In this document: positions 11,791 to 24,100 of the stretch, piece by piece | Layout: the number at the start of each line of letters is the position of its first letter | How positions within the stretch are numbered: the stretch's first letter is position 1 | Assembly: GCF_000003815.2 (NCBI RefSeq) | Contig: NC_049997.1 | Span: 10,347,860 to 10,411,859, forward strand | DNA: 64,000 bases | Source of the DNA: Branchiostoma floridae | Taxonomy: Eukaryota > Chordata > Leptocardii > Amphioxiformes > Branchiostomatidae | Direction: 5' to 3' | Made by a program: the position numbers and the translations under genes | The notes under the pieces: model-generated | The model's database searches: none | The model's input: only the letters and a program-made list of their open reading frames with translations | Told to the model about the DNA's origin: nothing

Positions 11791-12126
11791 TGCAGAGCTC
11801 TGCCGTAATTTGGCGCAATGTTTAATCCCGCATTCATTACTTACTTCATAACCTGTCCCTCCTAACCCAATTCCGGTCCCTCGTGATGTCATACCCGACG
11901 CACAAACCCTAAGTAATCACGTAAATGCGACAGTCCTATATCATGTCCCCCTACTTAATTCTATTTCCCTCGGCTTGATTAAATGGATTGGGGACCGGGA
12001 GGTCGATAGTTACGAAGGCGGGTGGATTAATTCCATTTTGCGATCGGACCCGGAATTTCCAGAGGGGCGTCGTCCTTCAGTGTCCTGGGAAAGAGCTGGT
12101 GGTGGTACAAAGAGACGCTGGGAACG

Positions 12127-12195
12127 ATGGAGACGCCTAGATTTGCTGCCTTGTGTGGAGCGTTTTTCCTCGTCCTAACGGGAGTTAGACACACG
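12127..12195 (+). CDS. exon 1: signal peptide
   Basis: It encodes 23 residues: METPRF, then a hydrophobic core AALCGAFFLVLTGV, then RHT. The donor is ACG|GTGAGT. An upstream in-frame start is not needed, and no TATA box is evident in the preceding 60 bases. Confidence 0.85.
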
Positions 12196-15100
12196 GTGAG
12201 TGAAACGATCACTTTTGATCCTTGATTTAGCTTTTAGTCAATGTAGTTTTTGGGATAGAATCCAAGATCGCTCAAACCCCAGTGACCAAACCCAGGGCAC
12301 ATGTACCGCTATGTCCATCAAGACGATCTTTACCGTCAGCATTAAAAGCCTGGAGAAATTAGCAACTTTTCATTACCGCAATGTAAAACCTCACTGGTTG
12401 AAGGTGTACGTGCTGTAAGTTTAACGGTCAGCTATATGAGCCGCGCAGACGGTCATTACGATAAGATAGATGGCCGTGTCTGGCAAGAGAAACTGTTAAA
12501 GGACGCACGATAATTCATCATCCTCTATATAGGGATGGAAGGTTCCTGTTTATTCTACTCTCTAAGCAGAGGTCGGTGGGGGAAATCGTGACATTTTCCT
12601 TTATGCCGTCTTTTCGGACGATGGGGAGGCTGATCGGATCGAAAAAGACGGCTTAAAGAAGGAAAAGGTCACGGTTTTCTCCATCACTGACCTCTGCTTG
12701 GAGTGTACGCACAATGCAGTTATAGGTACGGTCTGTCGTATAATATGAAGCCCTCCTACCCAAAGTAAAGAAAGGGCCACATGTAATGGTTATCAGGACT
12801 TGCCAAAGCTATCATGCAAGAAACCGCCAAGGGAGAAATAAATAAAAGAGGGTTAGGCAATAGGAAATTAAAAATGGGAGGATACTACTGATATCAGAGA
12901 ATGGACCGGCATGACACTAAGTGAAACAGTAAGAAGAACATAGAAGGGTGTAGAAAACTGATGGGCAGATATTCTGTGGTACCCAGAAGGTCAAACAGTT
13001 CGACTAAGGGATAGATCATAGATGAGATGAGGAGTCATAATTCCATATGCAGTAGAGACGGCGTACTGCACTTGTCAATTTTGATTATTCCTAAATTAAT
13101 GGGTTCGTATCTTGGAATGTCCTGTTCAGGATACTCCTCAAATGCCTGGGTTATTCTGTTATTGAAGATGTTAGACTGTCATATGTCTCACACCAGAATT
13201 CTCTTTGGTAGTAAAACTAAAAGATATAGTAGTCGTTTTCTTCTGATGACTACCATTGGCCATAGGGTGGGCTATTTTTGTCTGTTCTTTCCATATTGAT
13301 AAAGAGAAAATTTGACTGAATATATAATCTAATAGTAGCCACCATGATTAATTAGGGGGGCCCTCAGGGGGCTTGTATCGAAATAACTTCTGAACTGCAG
13401 GTGAAAGGAGCAGAAATTGAGCAAACAAGTGCACTTTCCTAAGATAGAAATTGGAAGAAACCTGCAGTAATATACTAGTACACCAAAAACCGAAGGAGAG
13501 GGAAGTTTCTATGAATTTGATGTCACGTTTTAAGACAACATGGTTTCCTTTTGATGAAATCTCGTAATCCGTTCAGCATAATAGTAAATAATATACTTTT
13601 GTTATGAAATGGAAACCTAAAAGTATAACAAATTTAAAAGACATTTTAAGTGAAATCTTTGATGAAAGTTCTTCGAACGGCAACAAAAAGCCCACGATCA
13701 GCAAAGTCGGACAGCGTTTCGACAGATATCCGGACACTGGCAAAGCCTTCTTCTTTACAATGTATAACATGCTTGCGTGAAGACTATCAACACTTTCGAC
13801 ATGTTGCTTTAAAAACAGTCTCAAAAATGAATTATCTCTATGGATTGTGCCATTCCTGTACACTATTTCCACAAAAAAAATCACGTAACAATAATGGTAC
13901 AAATTGTATCTTCCCATCAATTAAATGACGTTGTCAGAATTGCTAAATTGCTCTGGGATTTTCCAAGGGTATAATAAAAATGCTGATGTCCTTACCAGGC
14001 AGAAATTCCAGGACATTACTTTCCAAGCAGAGGTTAGGCTCCGGCTTAATATCGACGTCTTTTGAGGCGTTTTTATCAGGTTTTCTATTCTGGTAGGGTT
14101 TCCTTTCGTCTGTCAGCAATTTGTCAGTTTTTTTTTTCGATTGTAGTGGCTTGCACAAATGTGTGGCCCAAGGGCTTCAGAAATGGGGATTCAAGTCCGT
14201 ATGGAATTCTTAGCCTCTGCCAGGCTCCACAAGTAGAAACTGGGTAAATTGGTCGCAAGCCATACTCCTCGGACAACAAAAGCGTACTGTGTCTACACTT
14301 GTCCAAGTTCCTCTATTTTTCCAGCGCCCCGTGGATCCTGGCAGAGGCTAACAAGAACTCCATACGCCATACGAAGTCGAATGAACATGTATACGGAAGT
14401 GTGAACCCCCTGTAGAGAATAGAGATTTCAGGAAACAAAATGGCTTCATAACAGGAACATTCGGCCGCATTGCCAATCAAATTGTTCAAGTCTCGCGAGA
14501 CCATTTAACGGTTTCATGGGGCATGTCCCGCTACATGCACTGATTAGCAGGAGTGTGTGGATGTAATGGCAATGTTCCCTAGGGTTTGTCAAATTAGTTT
14601 AGGCCATGTTGATTTGATATATGTGGATGGCATCCACGCGCGCATCAATTTTTGTCCGTTTCCAAAAGCAAACTTTTCTACTATACTCTAGTCTAAATCC
14701 AACAAAGCGGTTGCAAAGCATACATATGCCGTAAACAACAAACAAAAATATCAGGAAACGGATACTTTCTGTCGTGGAATGGTATTGTCAATTCCAAAGT
14801 CTAAAAGATTTTGAAAGAACAAAAAATTAAACTTTATATTATAATAAAGGCATTACTTTTTTTGGCCAACGTTTTTTATGCGCATGGTTGCATCCAGTTT
14901 TCGGGTTCGCAGTCTTCCATCACCCTCACACTCAGGGTTGACAATCACGGCAAAGCCTATGATATCAACCCTGACAAATCAGCCACAGTATTCGGTTATT
15001 AGGGGTGCCTTGCTTATGAATATTAATGAGCTTGCCCTTATATGGGCAGTCAGCCGTTGGGGATCGGGCGTTGGCATGGTGAGCAAACAAAGTCATGGTA

Positions 15101-18100
15101 ATACGTAACATGATTGGCTGATAGCTTCCCAGCGGCCTTTGCGAGACAGCTTGCGACATCAACAAGCCCAAGGAAGGCCTGTTCTCTGATTGGTTGACAG
15201 CTTGTTTGTGGCGACAATCATAATACCCGTAGGTAGGGCCTGGGACAGCAGGGCCCCATAAGGTAGTGCCGTTGGGGACCGGGCGTTAGGAGGATGTCTT
15301 CCATATACTAGTAATTCAATCTACATGGTCTTATCAGATGTTAGGTATTACCAGCCAGTACCAAAGATAATAGGATGAACCACGAATGAGCTGTATTATG
15401 CAGTAGTATAATCTACCTGTATAACATGTTGCTAGTCTAGAACTAACACTCAATTTTTTTTTCAGACTGCTCTTGTAGGAAGCTTGAGCCACTGCAAGTC
15501 GGACGACCACTGTGTCCCATGGGAGTTCTGTGCCAAGCAGCCAAATGATGACAACGGGATGTGTATGGTATGTAACTGTTTTAAAATCCTATCAGACAGC
15601 AAAGTTTTTTTTGCCGGGGCGCCGAAGGCGCCCGGCTTTGTGCCCGGTTTAATGGTTCGTCCTTGGATGGGTCTGCTATGGTCGCAAAATGTACCGTGCG
15701 TTTTTACGACAATTCTCAGCCCTTCTCAGCCCTTCAAATAAACGCAATGTACCGTGCGTTTTTACGACAATTCTCAGCCCTTCTTAGCCCTTCAAATAAA
15801 CGTTGTAAGAATACTGTTTATCCATGACCTCTACTCGTACAGAAAACATTGCAGCGCTCATTAGCAAAGTCTAGGAAAGGAAAATGTTTCTTGATTTGCA
15901 GTAAAACACTGGTCATGTAACATTTGAGGAGTTGTCGTTAAATCGCACGGTTCATTTTGCGATAGCGTTGACGGGTCCGGGTATTTAGCGGAATAACCCG
16001 GAATAACCCGGAATAACCCGGAATAACCTTAATAAAGGATGAAAGCTACCGAAATACAGTGTGCTTTGATAAGTTAAGATCGCAGAATGCAATATTTTGG
16101 CATAAAATAATGTATATATGGCCATGGGAACAAGAAATATTACGGTTATTCCGGGTTATTCCGGGTCATTTCGGGTTATTCCGGTAAATACCCTCACGGG
16201 CGTTGACGGTGCGGAGGAGGTGAGATTTTTATCGTACAGAAATTGGTACAGTTTGTAAAGTTATCTTTCTGGAATTCGGATGTATTAAAATATAACATTA
16301 CATTCTAAGGCGTAGTGTCATGTGAGTAAAATGAGCACGACATTTGACGAAAGATTTTGTGGAGGGTATACAGTCAAGTTTATTGTGCAACGATTGGAAC
16401 AGTTTACGTGCGGGTGGGAGGGGGGCGTGCGTCTATATATGCAGCTGCAGGAGGTCCTGCAGGACATTTTCGATCGTAAGAGTAACGTACAATTTGAAAA
16501 GATAGTGATCATGAATTCGGACACATTGAAACATATTTCCAAGGAACGGTATATAGTTTTTTTAGTAAAACCAGTGTGTGGGGATTGACGAGAATTTAGA
16601 TAGTTTAATGGTGCACTGTGCTTGAGCCGATGCGAGGCATTATGCAGGGCATTTTTGATTGTAAAAATATCGTACAAGTTGAAAAGATGGATCGGATTCT
16701 AATACATTAAAACATACATTTCCAAAGAATAGTAGAAAACAACGGATTGTAGCTAACTGTTAAACAATCAGCAAAGCAGTTGGCAAGATGTCACACCTGA
16801 ACTTTTGTAGATTTTTGCTTTTTGTTGGTACTAGTAAGATGTTATGTGATCAAGACAATATTTTCTTTCTGTTTCAGTGACGCCTTAGACTGTTCTCTGC
16901 TATATATACAAGTGACACAGTAATATACAGAAACTTACAGCTAGCAAAAGTCTGTACTCAATAAGATTTTACACAGTACACATTTATACTTCTTCTGCTG
17001 AAATCTACGCATTACATTTTGCATCCAACCAAAGAGGTTTGAAAGAGAGTCCTTGATCCAACCAAATTAGACCTTGAGACCTATTAACAGATCATTGATC
17101 ACTGTGCATTTTGCACATACCAGACTCAATCGTGCCACTGAGCACTGCATTTTGCACACACCAGACCAATTGTGCCACTGAGCACTGTGCATTTTGCACA
17201 CACCAGACCTATCGTGCCATTGAGCACTGTGCATTTTGCACACACCAGACCTATCGTGCCATTGAGCACTGTGCATTTTGCACACACCAGACCAATCGTG
17301 CCATTGAGCACTGTGCATTTTGCACACACCAGACCAATCGTGCCATTGAGCACTGTGCATTTTGCACACACCAGACTCAATCGTGCCACTGAGCACTGTG
17401 CATTGTGCAAATAAAGTCAAGCAAAGAACACATATATTGTGAACAATGTGTGAATCTATTTTATCGGGAAAATACCACCAAGGTGACATCATTTTCAGTG
17501 GAGATAATAGAGGCAAACAATGCACTGCAAATGCTTTAATGGCAGTTGTTAACCACAGTACTTGCAGACAAGCAATTACCTGGACAAGTACAGACCTTGA
17601 TGGTGTACTTTTTCAAGGAGATGCACTATACACCTACATAAAACCATCACTAAGATCTGGTGTGGAGTTCCTCTCCGTTGATGATATTCCAGACTATTTG
17701 CAACTTTACAACAATACTGTACGTGTATCAATAAAAGAGTCTTACACTGGAGACATATTTGCCACAGAAGCAGTCTATCCTTATTACACCTTAAAGAAAG
17801 CCCTAGAAGCAGCATTTGCTGAATCCAACACTTGTCTTTTCATAACAGCACATGGAATAACTGGTTCAACAGTAGCATTGTTGCACGCTGATAACAAGTA
17901 TTTTGTTTATGACTCACATGCCAGAAGTCCCATAACAGCATTGCCAGATAGCCATGGCACTTCTACTTTAAGCATGCACAGTTCAAACAGCAATCTAGTT
18001 TCATTCTTGCAACAACTTAACTGGAACACAACATGCAATTTTGAGGTTGTCCCAGTACAAGCAGAAAATGTTTTCTTATCAGTTGAACCTACTGGTATAC

Positions 18101-21100
18101 ACATTATCAATCTGACTAGCAATGTTTCTTCTATGATTGAGTCAGAAAACTGCTTTCAAGTTCAACAACAACACACATACACCTTGGTTAAACCAGAGTT
18201 TGTATCTACGAAAGAGAACCTACAACAACCAAACACAGCATTTCCATTTGCACCACATTGTAACCAAAGTACTGGGAAAAACATTGTGCCATGCACCACA
18301 AGCAAACATCCAAGTGCTATGCCAGAGAACAGGAATGAAGGCCTCTTGAATCAATTAGTAATGTCACCAAATGCAGCATCAAATTTAAATGATAAAAAAG
18401 TGCAAGGTCTTGCAATCCAAAGCGCAATATGCAAGGACAAACAAGAAAAACAAACCTATCAACAGAAGACAGAGAGTCTTGCAGAACAAAGAACATCATA
18501 CAAAGCAAAGAAAGCAAATGAGACCTGTGAGCAAAAAGCAGCACAGCAAAGTTTATATGCTGCCGTATGCAAATTAAGATTCAGACATCCCTATTACGGA
18601 CGTGGTAGAAAGCAACACGCCAATTTGATCGTTGATTGGCGGAGAATCGCAGACTGGTTTCTGATTGGTTATACAAGTTGTCTGGTAGGATCCCCCAGAC
18701 ACGTATAAATATCTTCAGCACGATAATTTTCATATCCAAACGATTCAGAAGCTTGAGAAGTATTGACCGTCCATAATCTGTTCATTACATATTCGTACCA
18801 TGTCTGCCTGTGAAATTTCTGTCACGAAGAAAGAACGACAATGCACATCCGGGACCTCTTCCCGCCTTTGGCTGTGGTCTCGCACCGGAGTTTCTTTTAC
18901 GATTTTTATATCCGGCACACAGCGCACACAAGGGATACAATTCCGCCCACAAAAGTACGCCGGAAAATCCAATTATACCAGTGAACAAAGGTTTCCAGCC
19001 AACTTCCCATAGATTTTAGATATAAACTTCTAGTTTAATAATGATGCACATTTTACTGGAACACAACATGAAATTTTGAGGTAGTCCTTCCAAATGCGCC
19101 CCGGCCAGCTTTTTTTAAAAGCTTTCTTGTTTTGTTGGCATCCGTCTGTCTTGGAAGACAATGGTAGGCTGACGGGTTTAAGGCGACCCGTCTGCCTGGC
19201 CTGCACGTGGGTTTTTAAGGTGAAGGAGGGGTGTGCACGTCCTTCTCCACCCTCTCTTCCACTGGCGCACTAGTCCTACAGGGGCAACTGTATGCAACGT
19301 GTAAGACAGCCCCAGCAGATGCAGGTTTGTTGTTTGGAGTTTCCGTCTCCTAGGAGGACTTCCGACCAAGGATGCAAGGGGTTCCTCCTACCCCTGACTC
19401 ATGTGTCATGGCGGGTGCATCATGCCCGAACATGCCCCTATGGCCTGTCACCACCACAAAGGCCTGTCACTGCCACTAGCCGCAGCTATGTACTCATTTA
19501 CACCTGAGTTAGGTGAGGAAAGTCGTGTAAAGTGCCTTTCCCAAGGGCACAAGATCGGTGACACGGCAAGCGGATTTGAACCCCGGACCTCTCGGGCCTG
19601 AGACCAACGCGCTCCCGATCGTGCCACGCGGTCCCACACCGTCAGACAGCAAAGTAGACAATGTAAAAAGGAATGAAGTGGCTATAGAAATGATGATCCT
19701 GTCAATAACAAATCTTTGTGCTTTTAAAAGGATGATTCTGTTGATAATGGATAACTGTGCATTACTGACAGGATCATCCTGTAAATAACAGAGTTTTGCA
19801 CTATTGACAGGATTGGCCCCAGGCAATTTGGAAACAGAAGTTGTAAGAAGGAAAAGTGAATCACTGGGCATATAAGGTACATTTAACAATTCAAGAATAA
19901 AATCATCTCATATTGGAACAGTGTGTGAAGGCTAGCAGACTGGCGACAGCTACTAGCCCTTGACTAGCCTGGTATCCAACCGTATTATAGCTCCTGAGTC
20001 TCTTCTGTCGTATCTTCTGTCAAATACGTATTTGCGGAAAGGACAGAAGAGACTCGGGAGCTATAATAGGGCTAGCCCATGACTACAGTAGAATACTAGT
20101 AATCAAACACTGGATTCTACTACACATCTAGTACTACTGGTACTACTACTGGAGAAAAATAACTGAACAAAGAAAATTGGAAAAGTTGTAGTGCAGAACT
20201 AAATCATAGCTACTAATCCTAAGAATAACTAAAATCTAAGAAAACCTAATCCTAAGTAATGTTATAACTATGTGACCTTTAAACCCTCACTTTTGAAGAA
20301 AATATTAGGAAAAACACAGAAGCAAGTCTTCACAATTTTCACATCAATCAATATGATATGATATTCAGGGCCACCACATTTACTTAAAGATCTCTTGAAA
20401 AAAGAAAATATTTGTGGGACACTTAACACATGAAGTTATTAAGCTATTAACTTTGAAAGTTAAATGTCATCCATAAATTAAGTCAGTGAGGCCTTAAAAG
20501 TACAAAAATGTAATAATATCCTTAAAAATACAAAGTAAGTAATGTTACAGAACTAGTAAACGTCTTTCATGATGAGGTAGTTCTTTAGAATCGTTGCTAG
20601 TGGTAAATGGTGCACTTTGGAAAGCCTATCTTTACCAAGTAGACGGAGGATCTTCATACGACATGCCCGTTGCAGATTTGGGTAATGGTCCTTGTGATAG
20701 GCGATGAGTCTCCGGATGTCAGTGTCTGTTGTGGATTCCTCAGCAGTAGGGCTGTGTACCTAAATACCCGTACCTGTACCGTACCTAAAAAAATGTTTAG
20801 GTACAGGTCCGGACCTTAACATCTGTGTACCTGTACCTGTACCTAAACAAACTAAATCACTATTAAACACTACTTTTTAAGACTGCTGGACAAGTAAATC
20901 CCGAATCAACAATGACAATGGTGATAATCTTGCAGTTGAAACTTAAGAAAACTTGCAAAGAAATTGTTTTGAGATACAAAGATGACAATTTATCACTAGA
21001 AAAGACAGTTATGTACATGTTTAACTTACATATATTTGGTTAAAAAATTTTAGGTACAGGTGCAGGTCCGGACCTGTACCTAAGCCCGTGTACCTGTACC

Positions 21101-24100
21101 TGTACCTGAAAATTTGTTTAGGTACACAGCCCTACTCAGCAGTCAGACCAGCGGCAGTCTTCAGGTTACAGTCAGCACCTGCCATGAGGAGGATCTCCAC
21201 CTTCATCTTGCTATCACTCTGTCTGGCAGCAAGGTGAAGTGCTGTCCAACTGCCATAACCTGCTTTTGCATTAACAGTTTCAACATCCATTCCCAGACCT
21301 GTCAGATGGAGGACCATGTTCTCTGTTCTCCCCGGCCCTCCTTCAACCAGACTCAGGTGGAGGGCTGTATTGTTGGAAGAGTCGCTTTCCGATAACGAAG
21401 CACCGTGTTTTATGGCAACATCGATAACATCTATATGTCCACGCTTTGCAGCTTCCAAAAGTGGAGTTCTTCCTCCATAACCGCTTTTCACAGATAGATC
21501 GCCACCATGAGAACACAGCACCTCGACAACATTGGAGTGACCATTCCTTGCAGCGTGGTAAAGTGCTGTGCAGTCTGCCGTTCCCTTGGCATTGACGTCT
21601 GCACTGTGGTGCAATAACATCTTTATAGCAGGAACATTCCCTATGTCAGCTGCTCGGTGAAGTGCTGTGTTGCCATTGTAGTCTTCTGGTCCCTTTGCAT
21701 TGACGTCCGCGCCGTCTTGCAACAACATCTCTATAATATCAGCATGCCCTCTGTCAGCTGCTAGGTGAAGTGCCGTCTTGCCTTTAGAGTCGGCTGCGTT
21801 GACATCCACCCCTCGGCGCAGCAACAGCTCTACAAAAGGAGCCAGCCCTGATGTAGCTACAAAGTGAAGTACAGATTGGCCGGCATCGTTAGTTGCACTG
21901 ACGTCTGCCCCTCTGTTTAACAACATCACAGCAGGTGCACTGGCTGGAAGTAGCCCTTTGTCGGCGGCATAGTGAAGCGGTGTCCATCCCTTGTGGTCAG
22001 TGACATTGATGTCTGCCCCTCTGTCTAACAGCACCTCCATCATAACACAATCCCCTTCTTCTGAAGCATTGTGGAGGGCTGTTTGACCCCACTTGTTTGC
22101 TGCGTTGACCTCCGCCCCTCGGTCCAACAGCAAGTGCACAGCAGGACAGTGCCCTTCCGAGGCAGCATAGTGAAGTGCTGTTTCGTGATAGTACTTGACA
22201 TGCAAACATTTTGCATTCACATCCACCCCTCCATCTAGTAGGGAGATGATCTTGTCACAGTCCCCGGATGATGCAGCTGAGAAGAGTTCTGCTTTCTTCA
22301 TGGTTTCACTGTTACACAAGGACTGAAGGTCTAGCATCTGTACCTGGTATGAAGAAGAAATAGAAAAACAACAACATTTGACTCAACAACAACAAAAGCA
22401 ACATCAACAAGACCTTAGCATGTCCAGGTAAAAGGATACAATATACAGAATTTCAGCTGCAGTACCAAGGTCACACATCAGGGAGCCCAAAGTTGACTTT
22501 GACCTTCATCTTCCCTTGCCAACACCTACCCAAATATCATTGCAATCCTTTCAGAGGTTCAAAAGCTATGCTGACTCAAACTTTCAAAGGCAGCACAATC
22601 TTCAACAAAAAAGATAACATAAAAACAAATTAAAGGATGAAAGTACATGCAGGGGGGAAGAAAAAAGCCTCGTGGCTTATACATAGTCTTCCTCCAAAGT
22701 AACAAATAATAATAATACAATTTTACAACTCATAAGCTGAATAAAGATTGAATAGATGTGTAAAAATTATACATTAGACAATAATGTAACCAAAAGAATT
22801 ATAAAAGAGTTGGGAGACCTCATATCTCCATGAAATAGTCTGATTATGTACATTATTTCCACATTTACATAATCTTTGTTTGGTTATGTATGCATTTGCA
22901 TAATTTGCACTTCATTGTGTAAATCTCTGCCAAAGATATCTGCATGCTAAATATCATGGAAATCCATCATTCCTATGTTTCGTTATGCTCTTTGGAAGAT
23001 TTTGACCAAGTTGCCCGTGCAGATCCAGAGCAAGCCGCTAGGAGGCCCAAACATATACTGTAAATGCAGAAATTTTCGCGGTGGTTTTACATTCGTGGTT
23101 CTCGCATTGCAAATTTACCGCGATCTTAAAACCACCGCAAACATTTTTGCATGGCAGTAAGAGACTACAGTGCATGGTGCTACCATGAACTTAAAACCAC
23201 CGCGAACAGTCCTTTTCCCGCTACCGCGAAATTAAATCCCTGCGAACTTAAATGCATTTACAGTATCACTTCTTCCTTGCATCACAGACCATAGCATGTC
23301 CAGGTCAAAAGATACCAAAAAAAAAAAAATCAAAGTTCTGCTGCAGTACCAGGGTCACATACCAGGGGGTCCAAAATCGACATTGACCTTTGTCTTACCA
23401 ACAATTACCCACATACCAAATATCATTACAATCCATCTAGAAGTTCTAAAGTTATGCTGACCACAAGTTGAAGGAGGCTGCCTAAGTGAGACAAGAATAA
23501 ATGAATAAATATAGAGAATTCGGAACGTAGGAATTTCAGAAAATTTTATCAATGAGCTTTCAAAGCTCCTTGCTGCCGGTGACGTATGGTTTTCGTAATA
23601 AAGGATTATGTCGAACATTATGTCGAACCTGGCGAATTCGGAACTAAGGGATTTCGGAACAGAAGGATTTCGGAACATGGTGATTTCGGTGCATAGGGAT
23701 TTCGGAACACAGGGATTTCAGAATATTAGTAACGTTAGGGATTTCGGAATTATTTAAGGGACGTGGTCGCCCCCCTCCCCCAGGCATGCATAACGTTACT
23801 ATCTGTTCATTCATGACACGCACTTGTGCGTACAAAAGCACCGAAAAAAACTTTTAAGAGACTAGTTAATCATTTCAAGTAAGGCAAGGAAATGTAAGTT
23901 ACCTGTAGTTTGTGGTGGGTACAGAGAAATTCCGTACGACCTGCAGACCGTGGATGCGCCTCTCGTCGCGTCGCGTGGGTGTCGTCATTCGGCACCGCAC
24001 ATATTTTACGACATTTGCTAAGATTGTCGTCATTGACAGTCCTTATCTTCTTGTCAAGGTGCAAAAAACACACTAAAACGGGATCAGCCTGTCAACGTTT

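Noticed and set aside
13573-13928. overlapping frames on both strands in intron 1
   Set aside because: Both strands are open with no domain, in AT-rich intron DNA. Neither has codon or motif support.
17067-17525. Cys/His-rich repetitive frames on both strands (up to 152 codons)
   Set aside because: They are translations of the 42-bp minisatellite. Three different frames are open at once, as expected for a 14-codon repeat.
19509-19889. 126-codon minus-strand frame
   Set aside because: It reads through the tRNA-like head of a SINE and has no domain.
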